DNA from: Streptomyces sp. NRRL S-1022
Lineage (GTDB): Bacteria > Actinomycetota > Actinomycetes > Streptomycetales > Streptomycetaceae
Length of the DNA stretch: 64,000 nucleotides
Direction of reading: 5' to 3'
Assembly (NCBI RefSeq): GCF_000720135.1
Contig: NZ_JOIU01000009.1
Coordinates: forward strand, 124,001 to 188,000
Numbering within the stretch: the stretch's first letter is position 1; every line of letters starts with the position of its first letter. Shown piece after piece: positions 10,287 to 18,245 of the stretch. The notes under the pieces are model-generated. The model searched no databases. It was not told the origin of the DNA and worked only from the letters and a program-made list of their open reading frames with translations. The position numbers and the translations under genes are program-made.

Positions 10287-11018
10287 ATGGAGCACCAGGT
10301 CTTCGTCGCGGTCCCCGCAGAGCGGCTCCGTACCGCGCTGGCCGACCAGGCCCACGTGGCCCGGGCCGTCCCCGGCCTGCAACAGGAGGCCGGGGCCGAA
10401 CCGCTCACCGGCCGGCTGAAACTCCGTGTCGGCGGGCACTCCGTCACCTACCGGGGCACCGCCCGCGTCACCCCCCGGGAGGACGGCACGTACGCCGTCG
10501 ACGGCGACGCCACCGAGTCCCGCGGCACCGGCGCGGTCAAACTCGCCCTGACCCTGACCCTCACGGACACCGAGGGCGGCTGCACGGTCACGGCGCAGGG
10601 CACCGCGGACGCGTCCGGCCGGATCACGGAACTGCCGGCGGAGGCGGTGACCGTGGCGGTGGCCAGGCTGCTGACCCGCTTCCTGGAGACCCTGGCGGCG
10701 GACGGGGACGAGCAGCCGGAGCCGGCCGCGGAGACCGGCGCCACCGGCACCCCGGCCCGCGCCCCGCACCCCGACCGGCCCGCCGGCGACTTCGCCGACA
10801 CGGGCGAACCGCCCGCCGAGGCCGCGCACGCGCGCCGCACGATGATCGGCCGCAGCGCCGAGGAGGTCGACCACTCCCCGCCGCGCGGCCGGTACGCGCC
10901 CGTCCCGGCCCCCCAGACCGTCACCGGCAACCCGGCCGTGCGCTGGGCGGCCCCCGCCGCGGCGCTGGCCCTGGCCTCGGCGATCGTGGTCACCCGCGCG
11001 CTGCGCAAGCGCCGCTGA
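10287..11018 (+). CDS. SRPBCC / CoxG-like protein with C-terminal membrane anchor
   Basis: A 243-residue protein. Residues 1-145 follow the CO-dehydrogenase subunit G-like START fold: MEHQVFVAVPAERLRTALAD, ARAVPGLQ, GRLKLRVGGHSVTYRGTARV, and a GRITELP...VARLLTRFLETL helix. A proline-rich linker follows, and the C-terminus has one transmembrane helix (about 214-235, AAPAAALALASAIVVTRAL) ending in RKRR. CoxG proteins of oxidase operons help recruit or mature molybdenum hydroxylases at the membrane, but no such gene is nearby, so the function here is open. The 218 bp upstream hold no recognisable gene. Confidence 0.8.
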   Translation: MEHQVFVAVPAERLRTALADQAHVARAVPGLQQEAGAEPLTGRLKLRVGGHSVTYRGTARVTPREDGTYAVDGDATESRGTGAVKLALTLTLTDTEGGCTVTAQGTADASGRITELPAEAVTVAVARLLTRFLETLAADGDEQPEPAAETGATGTPARAPHPDRPAGDFADTGEPPAEAAHARRTMIGRSAEEVDHSPPRGRYAPVPAPQTVTGNPAVRWAAPAAALALASAIVVTRALRKRR

Positions 11019-11063
11019 CCACTTCCCGCACGCGCCCTTGATCGCCCCAGTAGGGTCGGTCCC

Positions 11064-11852
11064 GTGAGTAACGAAGACATCACGCTGACCGCGGGCGACG
11101 CGGAAGTGACCGTACGGCCCGGCCACGGCGGCCGGATCGGCGGACTCCGGATCGGCGGCGTGGAGCTGCTGCGGCAGGGCGAGCGCTACGGCTGCTTCCC
11201 GATGGTGCCCTGGTGCGGCCGGACCCGGGAGGGCCGCTTCCTGGACGGCGGGACCGTCCGCCAGATGCCGCTGAACGCCCCGCCGCACGCCATCCACGGC
11301 ACCGCACGCGACGGCGCCTGGCGCACCGCGCGCGTCACGGAGGACGAGGCGGTGATCACGCACGAGCTGACCGACCCCTGGCCGCACCCCGGCCGCGTCA
11401 CCCACGTCGTCGCGCTCGCCGAGGACAGCCTGACGCTGACGATGGCCGTGGAGGCCTACGACGACTCCTTCCCGGCCCAGCTCGGCTGGCACCCCTGGTT
11501 CCACCGCAACCTCGGCGGCCAGGACGTGCGGCTGGACTTCAAGCCCGCCTGGCAGGAGGAGCGCGGGCCCGACCACCTGCCCACCGGCAACCGCGTCGAC
11601 CCGCGGCCGGGTCCCTGGGACGACTGCTTCGGCATGCCCGGCGGGGTCGACGTCACCCTCACCTGGCCGGAGCAGCTGGAGCTGAGGGTGACCAGCCGCG
11701 AGGAGTGGGTGGTGGTCTACGACGAGCAGGCCGAGGCCGTCTGCGTCGAGCCGCAGACCGGTCCGCCGAACGGGCTGAACACCCTTCCGCGCCTGGTCAC
11801 CCCGCTGGACCCGCTGGAGGCCGCGACGACCTGGAGCTGGCGGCGCCTCTAA
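11064..11852 (+). CDS. Aldose 1-epimerase (galactose mutarotase-like) family protein
   Basis: A 262-residue beta-sandwich protein starting at GTG 11064. GRIGGLRIGGVELLRQ, FPMVPWCGRTREGRF, NAPPHAIHGTARDGAW and AQLGWHPWFHRNL are visible; His in HGTA and His in GWHPWF match the catalytic pair of mutarotases, with a C-terminal Glu in VCVEPQTGPPNG as the base. It interconverts sugar anomers, or an uncharacterised relative of them. It lies 11 bp upstream of pyrE and is probably co-transcribed with it. Confidence 0.85.
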   Translation: MSNEDITLTAGDAEVTVRPGHGGRIGGLRIGGVELLRQGERYGCFPMVPWCGRTREGRFLDGGTVRQMPLNAPPHAIHGTARDGAWRTARVTEDEAVITHELTDPWPHPGRVTHVVALAEDSLTLTMAVEAYDDSFPAQLGWHPWFHRNLGGQDVRLDFKPAWQEERGPDHLPTGNRVDPRPGPWDDCFGMPGGVDVTLTWPEQLELRVTSREEWVVVYDEQAEAVCVEPQTGPPNGLNTLPRLVTPLDPLEAATTWSWRRL

Positions 11853-11862
11853 GCTGGTCGGC

Positions 11863-12435
11863 ATGACGGACGTCAACGAAGCAATGCCCACCGGCACACG
11901 CGGCGCGCTGCTGCAGCAGATCAAGGACAAGGCCGTGGTGCACGGCAAGGTGACCCTGTCGTCGGGCAAGGAAGCCGACTACTACATCGACCTCCGCCGC
12001 ATCACGCTGGACGGCGAGGCGGCGCCGCTGGTCGGTCAGGTCATGCTCGACCTGACCGCCGACCTGGACTACGAGGCCGTCGGCGGACTCACCCTGGGCG
12101 CCGACCCGGTGGCCACCGCGATGCTGCACGCCTCCGCCGCGCGCGGCAGGACGCTGGACGCCTTCGTGGTCCGCAAGCAGGGCAAGGCGCACGGTCTGCA
12201 GCGCCGTATCGAGGGCGCCGAGGTCAAGGGCCGCCGGGTGCTGGCCGTCGAGGACACCTCCACCACCGGCGGCTCCGTGCTGACCGCCGTGGAGGCGCTG
12301 CGCGAGGCCGGCGCGGAGGTCGTCGCCGTCGCCACGATCGTGGACCGGGCCACCGGCGCGGCCGAGGCGATCGCCGAGCAGGCGGGTGTGCCGTACGTGT
12401 TCGCCTTCTCGAAGGATGAACTGGGTCTGGACTGA
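11863..12435 (+). CDS. pyrE: Orotate phosphoribosyltransferase
   Basis: A 190-residue enzyme that joins orotate and PRPP to form OMP, the fifth step of pyrimidine synthesis. SSGKEADYYIDLRRITL binds orotate/PRPP, RKQGKAHGLQRRIEG is the flexible catalytic loop, and RRVLAVEDTSTTGGSVLTAV is the type I PRPP motif. Length and architecture are those of actinobacterial PyrE. It follows the epimerase gene by 10 bp and precedes the aldolase gene by 143 bp. Confidence 0.96.
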   Translation: MTDVNEAMPTGTRGALLQQIKDKAVVHGKVTLSSGKEADYYIDLRRITLDGEAAPLVGQVMLDLTADLDYEAVGGLTLGADPVATAMLHASAARGRTLDAFVVRKQGKAHGLQRRIEGAEVKGRRVLAVEDTSTTGGSVLTAVEALREAGAEVVAVATIVDRATGAAEAIAEQAGVPYVFAFSKDELGLD

Positions 12436-12578
12436 CGACGCGGTGTGACCTGGACTTGACCGGGGGCGCCTGGCCGCGCCCCTCGTCTGGAAAGATGGGG
12501 CCGACGATGACGTCGCAACCCCAGGTCTAGGTCAGGGCCGTAACGCATAACCCAACCCGCAACACAAGGAGCGGACAG

Positions 12579-13601
12579 ATGCCCATCGCAACCCCCGAGG
12601 TCTACAACGAGATGCTCGACCGGGCGAAGGCAGGCAAGTTCGCCTACCCGGCCATCAACGTGACCTCCTCGCAGACCCTGAACGCGGCGCTGCGCGGCTT
12701 CGCGGAGGCGGAGAGCGACGGCATCGTCCAGATCTCGACCGGCGGTGCCGAGTTCCTCGGCGGTCAGTACAGCAAGGACATGGTCACCGGCGCGGTCGCG
12801 CTCGCCGAGTTCGCGCACATCGTCGCCGAGAAGTACCCGGTCAACATCGCGCTGCACACCGACCACTGCCCGAAGGACAAGCTGGACGGGTACGTGCGTC
12901 CGCTGCTGGCGCTCTCCAAGAAGCGTGTCGACGCCGGTCTCACCCCGCTGTTCCAGTCCCACATGTGGGACGGCTCGGCGGAGACCCTCGCCGACAACCT
13001 GGCGATCGCCCAGGAGCTGCTGGAGCAGGCCCGCGCCGCCAGGATCATCCTGGAGGTGGAGATCACCCCCACCGGCGGCGAGGAGGACGGCGTCTCGCAC
13101 GAGATCAACGACGAGCTGTACACCACCGTCGACGACGCGATCCGCACCGCCGAGGCCCTGGGCCTGGGCGAGAAGGGCCGCTACCTGCTGGCCGCCTCCT
13201 TCGGCAACGTGCACGGCGTGTACAAGCCGGGCAACGTCGTCCTGCGTCCGGAGCTGCTGAAGGAGCTGAACGACGGCGTCGCCGCCAAGTTCGGCAAGGC
13301 CGCTCCGTTCGACTTCGTCTTCCACGGCGGTTCCGGCTCCACCGAGCAGGAGATCCAGACCGCGCTGGAGAACGGCGTGGTGAAGATGAACCTGGACACC
13401 GACACCCAGTACGCGTTCACCCGGCCGGTCGCCGGTCACATGTTCGCGAACTACGACGGCGTCCTGAAGGTCGACGGCGAGGTCGGCAACAAGAAGGCCT
13501 ACGACCCGCGCACCTGGGGCAAGCTGGCCGAGGCGAGCATGGCCGCGCGTGTCGTCGAGGCCACGCAGAACCTGCGCTCGGCGGGCAACAAGATCAAGTA
13601 A
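12579..13601 (+). CDS. fba: Class II fructose-bisphosphate aldolase
   Basis: A 340-residue zinc-dependent aldolase of glycolysis and gluconeogenesis that cleaves fructose 1,6-bisphosphate to two triose phosphates. NIALHTDHCPKDKLDGYV holds the zinc and catalytic residues (His, Asp), with later zinc ligands in ILEVEITPTGGEEDGV and FGNVHGVYKPGN, and the phosphate-binding VFHGGSGSTEQEI followed by VVKMNLDTDTQYAFTRPVAG. Length matches the class IIA long form of actinobacteria. AAGGAGCGGAC lies 5-8 nt before the ATG. A 14-bp terminator follows directly. Confidence 0.97.
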   Translation: MPIATPEVYNEMLDRAKAGKFAYPAINVTSSQTLNAALRGFAEAESDGIVQISTGGAEFLGGQYSKDMVTGAVALAEFAHIVAEKYPVNIALHTDHCPKDKLDGYVRPLLALSKKRVDAGLTPLFQSHMWDGSAETLADNLAIAQELLEQARAARIILEVEITPTGGEEDGVSHEINDELYTTVDDAIRTAEALGLGEKGRYLLAASFGNVHGVYKPGNVVLRPELLKELNDGVAAKFGKAAPFDFVFHGGSGSTEQEIQTALENGVVKMNLDTDTQYAFTRPVAGHMFANYDGVLKVDGEVGNKKAYDPRTWGKLAEASMAARVVEATQNLRSAGNKIK

Positions 13602-13613
13602 GCGGTGGGTGCG

Positions 13614-13648
13614 GCGGGCCCGGCGGCTGTTCCTGCCGCCGGGCCCGC
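13614..13648 (+). terminator. 14-bp stem-loop after fba
   Basis: GCGGGCCCGGCGGC (13614-13627) pairs with 13635-13648 over a 7-nt loop, 12 bp after the fba stop. Confidence 0.8.
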
Positions 13649-13663
13649 TGTATACCTGGGGGC

Positions 13664-15118
13664 ATGCCCGACGTCCGGCTGGCCTCGCCCCAGGGCAGGT
13701 GGATCCTGCTCACCACGGTCCTGGGCTCCAGCATGGCGATGCTGGACTCCACCGTCGTCAACGTCGCGCTGCCGCGCATCGGCCGCGACCTCGACGCCGA
13801 CCTCGCCGCCCTGCAGTGGACGGTCAACGCGTACATGGTCACGCTGGCCGGCCTGATCCTGCTGGGCGGCTCGCTCGGCGACCGCTACGGCCGGCGGAGG
13901 ATCTTCGTGCTGGGCGTGGTGTGGTTCGCCGCCGCCTCCCTGCTGTGCGGAATCGCGCCGAACCCCGCCGTGCTGATCGCCGCGCGGGCACTTCAGGGCA
14001 TCGGCGGCGCCCTCCTCACCCCCGGCTCCCTCGCGCTGATCCAGGCGTCCTTCCACCCCGACGACCGCAGCCGCGCGGTCGGCCTGTGGTCCGGCTTCGG
14101 CGGCATCGGCGCGGCCGTCGGCCCCTTCCTCGGCGGCTGGCTGGTGACCGGCCCCGGCTGGCGCTGGGTGTTCCTGCTCAACGTGCCGCTGGCGCTGCTG
14201 TGCGTGCCGGTCGCCCTGCGGCACGTGCCGGAATCCGCCGGCGACCGCGCGCACGGCCGCTTCGACGTCCTCGGCGCGGCCCTGGGCGCCGTCGCCCTGG
14301 CCCTGCTGACGTACGCGCTCATCGAGGCCCGCAGCGGTTCGGCGGCGGTGCCGGTGACCGCGGTGGCGGGCGTGGCCGCCGCCGTGGCCTTCGTCCGGGT
14401 CGAGCGGCACCGCCCCGATCCGATGCTCCCGCCGGACGTCTTCGCCTCCCGCCAGTTCACGGCGGTCAATCTGGTCACCCTGTGCGTGTACGCGGCGTTC
14501 GGCGGCTTCTTCTTCCTCACCGCCCTCCAGCTCCAGGTGGTGGCCGGCTACTCGCCGCTGGCCGCGGGTACGGCGCTGCTCCCCACCACGGCCCTGATGC
14601 TGCTGTTCTCCTCCCGCTCCGGCGCCCTCGCCGACCGCACGGGCCCGCGCCTGCCGCTGACGGTGGGTCCCCTGCTCTGCGCGGCGGCGATGCTGCTGAT
14701 GCTGCGGGTGGGGAAGGACGCGGACTATCCCACCGACGTACTCCCGGCCCTGCTGGTCATGGGCGCCGGCATGGTCACCCTGGTGGCGCCGCTGACCGCC
14801 ACGGTCCTCGCCTCCGTCGACGCCGGCCGGGCGGGGCTGGCCAGCGGCATCAACAACGCGGCGGCGCGGGCGGCGGGTCTGGTGGCGGTGGCGGCGCTCC
14901 CGCTGCTCGCCGGGATGGGGCCGGAGGCGTACCGCTCCCCGGACGCCTTCGACGCGGCGTTCGGCCGGGCGATGCCGATGTGCGCGGGGGTGCTGGTGCT
15001 GGGGGCCGCGGTGGCGTTCGCCCTGGTCCGGCGCCCGGGGCCGGGCTGCCGGCGCCCGGAGTGCCGTACGCACGGCAGCGTGACGGCTCCGCCGCTGGAG
15101 GCGGGGGGCCGGGGGTAG
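13664..15118 (+). CDS. MFS drug:H+ antiporter (DHA2/EmrB-QacA type)
   Basis: A 484-residue, about 14-helix exporter. LDSTVVNVALPRIGRDL is the DHA2 motif D1, GDRYGRRRIF is motif A, and ALQGIGGALLTPGSLALI plus WSGFGGIGAAVGPFLGGWLV hold motif C and its flanks. Such proteins use the proton gradient to expel lipophilic cations or antibiotics; the substrate cannot be inferred. The ATG at 13664 lies 62 bp after fba, past a terminator, so it probably has its own promoter. The C-terminus ends in an Arg/Pro-rich tail. Confidence 0.9.
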   Translation: MPDVRLASPQGRWILLTTVLGSSMAMLDSTVVNVALPRIGRDLDADLAALQWTVNAYMVTLAGLILLGGSLGDRYGRRRIFVLGVVWFAAASLLCGIAPNPAVLIAARALQGIGGALLTPGSLALIQASFHPDDRSRAVGLWSGFGGIGAAVGPFLGGWLVTGPGWRWVFLLNVPLALLCVPVALRHVPESAGDRAHGRFDVLGAALGAVALALLTYALIEARSGSAAVPVTAVAGVAAAVAFVRVERHRPDPMLPPDVFASRQFTAVNLVTLCVYAAFGGFFFLTALQLQVVAGYSPLAAGTALLPTTALMLLFSSRSGALADRTGPRLPLTVGPLLCAAAMLLMLRVGKDADYPTDVLPALLVMGAGMVTLVAPLTATVLASVDAGRAGLASGINNAAARAAGLVAVAALPLLAGMGPEAYRSPDAFDAAFGRAMPMCAGVLVLGAAVAFALVRRPGPGCRRPECRTHGSVTAPPLEAGGRG

Positions 15119-15467
15119 CTCCGCCGGGGGTGCGTGTCGGCTCCGCCGGGGTGCGTTGTCGGCTCCGTCGTGGGGTCCGGGCGTCGTACCGGGCTGCGGG
15201 TGCGTTGTGGCTGGTCGCGCAGTTCCCCGCGCCCCTGGGGGGTTGCGGTGCGGTCGGTGGTGCGGTTTCCCGCGTCCTTGTCAGCCGTGCCGGGCTGCGG
15301 GTGCGTTGTGGCTGGTCGCGCAGTTCCCCGCGCCCCTGGGTGGGTGCAGTGTGGTTGGTCGTGCGGTTTCCCGTGTTCCTGGGGGGGGGGCAGTGCCGTT
15401 GGCTGCGGGGTGGGCTGTGGGGCCTACCGGGCAAGCCGCGTAGCGTGCCGTACGCCAGACTGGGCCC
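15119..15467. other. Gene-free 349-bp stretch filled by repeats
   Basis: The interval between the exporter and the DUF3151 gene contains no credible gene. It holds CGGCTCCG(C/T)CG-like short repeats (15121-15170), the alternating ~50-bp repeat array described separately, a run of ten G, and the DUF3151 promoter region. Confidence 0.7.
15190..15391. repeat. Alternating ~50-bp tandem repeat (A-B-A'-B') with the Streptomyces GTCGCGCAGTTCCCCGCG element
   Basis: Unit A (15190-15240) and A' (15291-15340) are identical over about 50 bp and contain GGCTGGTCGCGCAGTTCCCC then GCGCCCCTGG, a dispersed intergenic repeat I recognise from Streptomyces genomes. Units B (about 15241-15290) and B' (about 15342-15391) are diverged relatives with GGTGGTGCGGTTTCCCGCGT or GGTCGTGCGGTTTCCCGTGT. 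The period of the A-B pair is 101 bp. The last unit ends in ten G (15381-15390), a site prone to slippage or G-quadruplex formation. Function unknown. Confidence 0.8.
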
Positions 15468-15881
15468 ATGACGATTCACGAGAACCTTCTCGGCGGTCCG
15501 CCTCCGACCCACCTTCCCGACGACCCGGAGCCCCGCGAGGCCCTGGCGGACGGTACCGCGCCCGCGGACGTCGCCGCCCAGCACCCGACCTCCTCCCTCG
15601 CCTGGGCCCAGCTGGCCGACGAGGCGTTCGAGCGGGGCTCGGTCGTGGAGTCGTACGCCTACGCCCGTACGGGCTACCACCGCGGCCTGGACGCCCTGCG
15701 CCGCAGCGGCTGGAAGGGCCACGGCCCCGTCCCCTGGGAGCACGAGCCGAACCGCGGCTTCCTGCGCGCCCTGCACGCCCTCGCCCGCGCCGCGCAGGCG
15801 ATCGGCGAGCAGGAGGAGTACGAGCGCTGCACGCAGTTCCTGAAGGACTCCTCGCCGACGGCGGCCCAGACCCTGGGCTGA
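15468..15881 (+). CDS. DUF3151 family protein
   Basis: A 137-residue all-helical protein that matches DUF3151: a leader with LLGGPPPTHLPDDPEPREAL, then AAQHPTSSLAWAQLADEAFE, SYAYARTGYHRGLDALRRSG, PVPWEHEPNRGFLRALHALA and a TPR-like last helix pair. It is conserved in actinobacteria next to or near tryptophan/kynurenine and fba genes as I recall, but its role is unknown. Transcription is probably separate from the dioxygenase gene, which starts 152 bp downstream. Confidence 0.85.
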   Translation: MTIHENLLGGPPPTHLPDDPEPREALADGTAPADVAAQHPTSSLAWAQLADEAFERGSVVESYAYARTGYHRGLDALRRSGWKGHGPVPWEHEPNRGFLRALHALARAAQAIGEQEEYERCTQFLKDSSPTAAQTLG

Positions 15882-16033
15882 CCCGCGGGGATGTCACCGG
15901 TGTGGCCCGTCTGGCAGCAGACGGGCCTTGCCGTTGCCGGAGGCATTGCGGAGGATGCGGGGTGGGGACCGGGGCCCCCGTGCCGGCATCGGCAGGGGCG
16001 GACCGCTACCCGGAGTAACAACAGGAGACAGCG

Positions 16034-16882
16034 ATGTCCCAACAGGCTCACCCCCTTCACGAGGCCGCTGAGCCCGAGACCCCGAACCTGGATTTCGCGG
16101 GGACGACGCCGTACGAGGACTACGTCAGGGCAGACATCCTCACCCACCTCCAGCACACCCTCTCCGACGACCCCGGAGAGATGGTCTTCCTGGTGACCAC
16201 CCAGGTCATGGAGCTGTGGTTCACCGTCATCGTGCACGAGTGGGAGACCGCCGCCCGGGCGCTCCGCTCGGACGACGTGCCCACCGCGATCGCCGCGCTG
16301 AAGCGCTCCGTGCGGGAACTGGAGGCCCTGAACGCCTCCTGGAAGCCGCTCGGCCAGCTGACCCCGGCCCAGTTCAACTCCTACCGCAGCGCGCTCGGCG
16401 AGGGCTCCGGCTTCCAGTCGGCGATGTACCGGCGCCTGGAGTTCCTGCTCGGCGAGAAGTCCGCCTCCATGCTCGTACCGCACCGCGGTGCCCCCCGCGT
16501 CCACGCGGAACTGGAGAAGGCCCTGCACGAGCCGAGCCTGTACGACGAGGTGGTACGGCTCCTCGCGCGCCGCGGCCACGCCGTGCCCGACTCCGTGCTG
16601 CGCCGGGACGTCACCCGGCGGTACGAGTCCTCGGAGGCCGTCGAGGCCGCCTGGACCGCCGTCTACGCGGGCGACGAGAGCGACGAACTGGCCCGGCTCG
16701 GAGAGGCGCTGACCGACGTCGCCGAACTGGTCTGGCGCTGGCGCAACGACCACCTGGTCGCCACCCGGCGCGCGATGGGCGCCAAGGCCGGCACCGGCGG
16801 CTCCGCCGGCGTGGCCTGGCTGGAGAAGCGCGCCAGGAACAACGTCTTCCCCGAGCTGTGGACGGCGAGGTCCCATGTCTGA
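16034..16882 (+). CDS. kynA: Tryptophan 2,3-dioxygenase
   Basis: A 282-residue haem enzyme that opens L-tryptophan to N-formylkynurenine, the first step of the kynurenine route. TPYEDYVRADILTHLQHTLS, MVFLVTTQVMELWFTVIVHE, LGEGSGFQSAMYRRLEFLLG and WRWRNDHLVATRRAMGAKAG match the family; the FxxxxQxxELW and S-G-FQS segments line the substrate pocket, and the His in WRNDHLVATRR is the likely haem ligand. It overlaps kynU by 8 bp, so the two are coupled. Confidence 0.95.
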   Translation: MSQQAHPLHEAAEPETPNLDFAGTTPYEDYVRADILTHLQHTLSDDPGEMVFLVTTQVMELWFTVIVHEWETAARALRSDDVPTAIAALKRSVRELEALNASWKPLGQLTPAQFNSYRSALGEGSGFQSAMYRRLEFLLGEKSASMLVPHRGAPRVHAELEKALHEPSLYDEVVRLLARRGHAVPDSVLRRDVTRRYESSEAVEAAWTAVYAGDESDELARLGEALTDVAELVWRWRNDHLVATRRAMGAKAGTGGSAGVAWLEKRARNNVFPELWTARSHV

Positions 16883-18059
16883 GCTGCCCCTGCTCGCGCG
16901 GAAACTGGACGAGGCCGACGAACTCGCGTCCCTGCGCGACCGTTTCGTCCTCGACGACGTGGTGTACCTCGACGGCAACTCCCTGGGCGCCCTGCCCGCG
17001 CACGTCCCCGACCGGGTCGCGGACGTCGTCCGCCGCCAGTGGGGCGAACTGCGCATCCGCTCCTGGGAGGAGAGCGGCTGGTGGACGGCGCCCGAGCGGA
17101 TCGGCGACCGGATCGCCCCGCTGGTCGGCGCGGCGCCCGGCCAGATCGTCGTCGGCGACTCGACCAGCGTCAACGTCTTCAAGGCGGTGGTCGCCGCCAT
17201 CCGCATGGCGGACGCCGGCCGGGACGAACTCCTGGTGGACGCGACGACCTTCCCCACGGACGGTTACATCGCCGAGTCGGCGGCCCGGCTGACCGGCCGT
17301 ACGCTGCGCCCGGTGACCCCGGCCGAGGTGCCGGGGGCGCTGGGCGAGCGCACGGCCGCGGTGCTGCTCAACCACGTCGACTACCGCACCGGCCGGCTGC
17401 ACGATCTCCCGGCGCTCACCGCCGCGGTCCACGCCGCCGGCGCCCTCGCGGTCTGGGACCTGTGCCACAGCGCGGGCGCGCTGCCGGTCGGCCTGGACGA
17501 GCACGGCGTCGACCTCGCGGTCGGCTGCACCTACAAGTACCTGAACGGCGGGCCCGGTTCACCGGCGTACCTGTACGTGCGCAAGGGTCTGCAGGACCGT
17601 TTCGACTCCCCGCTGCCCGGCTGGAACTCGCACGCCGAGCCCTTCGGCATGAGTGCGTCGTACGCCCCCGCGCCGGGCGCGGTGCGCGGCCGGGTCGGCA
17701 CGCCGGACATCCTGTCCCTGCTGGCGCTCGAAGCCGCCCTCGACGTCTGGGACGGCGTCTCCGTCGCGGTCGTGCGCGCCAAGTCCCTGGCGCTGACGGA
17801 CTTCTTCCTGCGGTGCGTGGCCGAGTACACCGAGCCCGGCCGGGTGGAGTGCGTGACCCCCGAGCGGCACACCGAGCGGGGCAGCCAGATCGCCCTGCGC
17901 TGCCCGGACGCGGGCGAGGTGATGAAACGCCTGATCAGCCGGGGTGTGGTGGGCGACTTCCGGCATCCGGACGTCCTCCGCTTCGGCTTCACGCCGCTGT
18001 ACGTGGGCTTCCGGGACGTGGAGCGGGCGGCCCGGGTGCTGGCGGAGGAACTGGCCTAG
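16875..18059 (+). CDS. kynU: Kynureninase
   Basis: A 394-residue PLP enzyme that splits kynurenine into anthranilate and alanine. YLDGNSLGALP, GDSTSVNVFKAVVAAI, NHVDYRTGRLHD and WDLCHSAGALPVGLDEHGVD are kynureninase motifs, and the Lys in CTYKYLNGGPGSPAYLYV binds PLP. The ATG overlaps the end of kynA by 8 bp. There is no sign nearby of kynurenine 3-monooxygenase, so the likely product is anthranilate rather than NAD precursors. A terminator follows. Confidence 0.95.
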   Translation: MSELPLLARKLDEADELASLRDRFVLDDVVYLDGNSLGALPAHVPDRVADVVRRQWGELRIRSWEESGWWTAPERIGDRIAPLVGAAPGQIVVGDSTSVNVFKAVVAAIRMADAGRDELLVDATTFPTDGYIAESAARLTGRTLRPVTPAEVPGALGERTAAVLLNHVDYRTGRLHDLPALTAAVHAAGALAVWDLCHSAGALPVGLDEHGVDLAVGCTYKYLNGGPGSPAYLYVRKGLQDRFDSPLPGWNSHAEPFGMSASYAPAPGAVRGRVGTPDILSLLALEAALDVWDGVSVAVVRAKSLALTDFFLRCVAEYTEPGRVECVTPERHTERGSQIALRCPDAGEVMKRLISRGVVGDFRHPDVLRFGFTPLYVGFRDVERAARVLAEELA

Positions 18060-18069
18060 CACGGGCGGT

Positions 18070-18105
18070 GCCCGGGTCCCGCGCCGACCGGCGCGGGACC
18101 CGGGC
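18070..18105 (+). terminator. 16-bp stem-loop after kynU
   Basis: GCCCGGGTCCCGCGCC (18070-18085) pairs perfectly with 18090-18105 over a 4-nt loop, 10 bp after the kynU stop. It separates the dioxygenase-kynureninase pair from the hydrolase gene. Confidence 0.85.
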
Positions 18106-18245
18106 CTCCCGCCCCGCGGCCGGGTGACCTCACCGTGCGTGACAAGCCCGTATCCGCGCACGTCACCGTCCTGATACCGTCCCGGCCAACGGCCGGTCCG
18201 CCACCTGGTCCGCCGGAACGTGTCCTGTCGCTGAGAGGTTGGAGC

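Noticed and set aside
15190-15391. Possible CRISPR array
   Set aside because: The repeats alternate with diverged versions of themselves rather than with unique spacers, unit lengths vary, and no cas gene is nearby.
18070-18105. Attenuator or riboswitch before the candidate formamidase
   Set aside because: The hairpin is a simple perfect terminator of kynU, with no competing antiterminator sequence visible.
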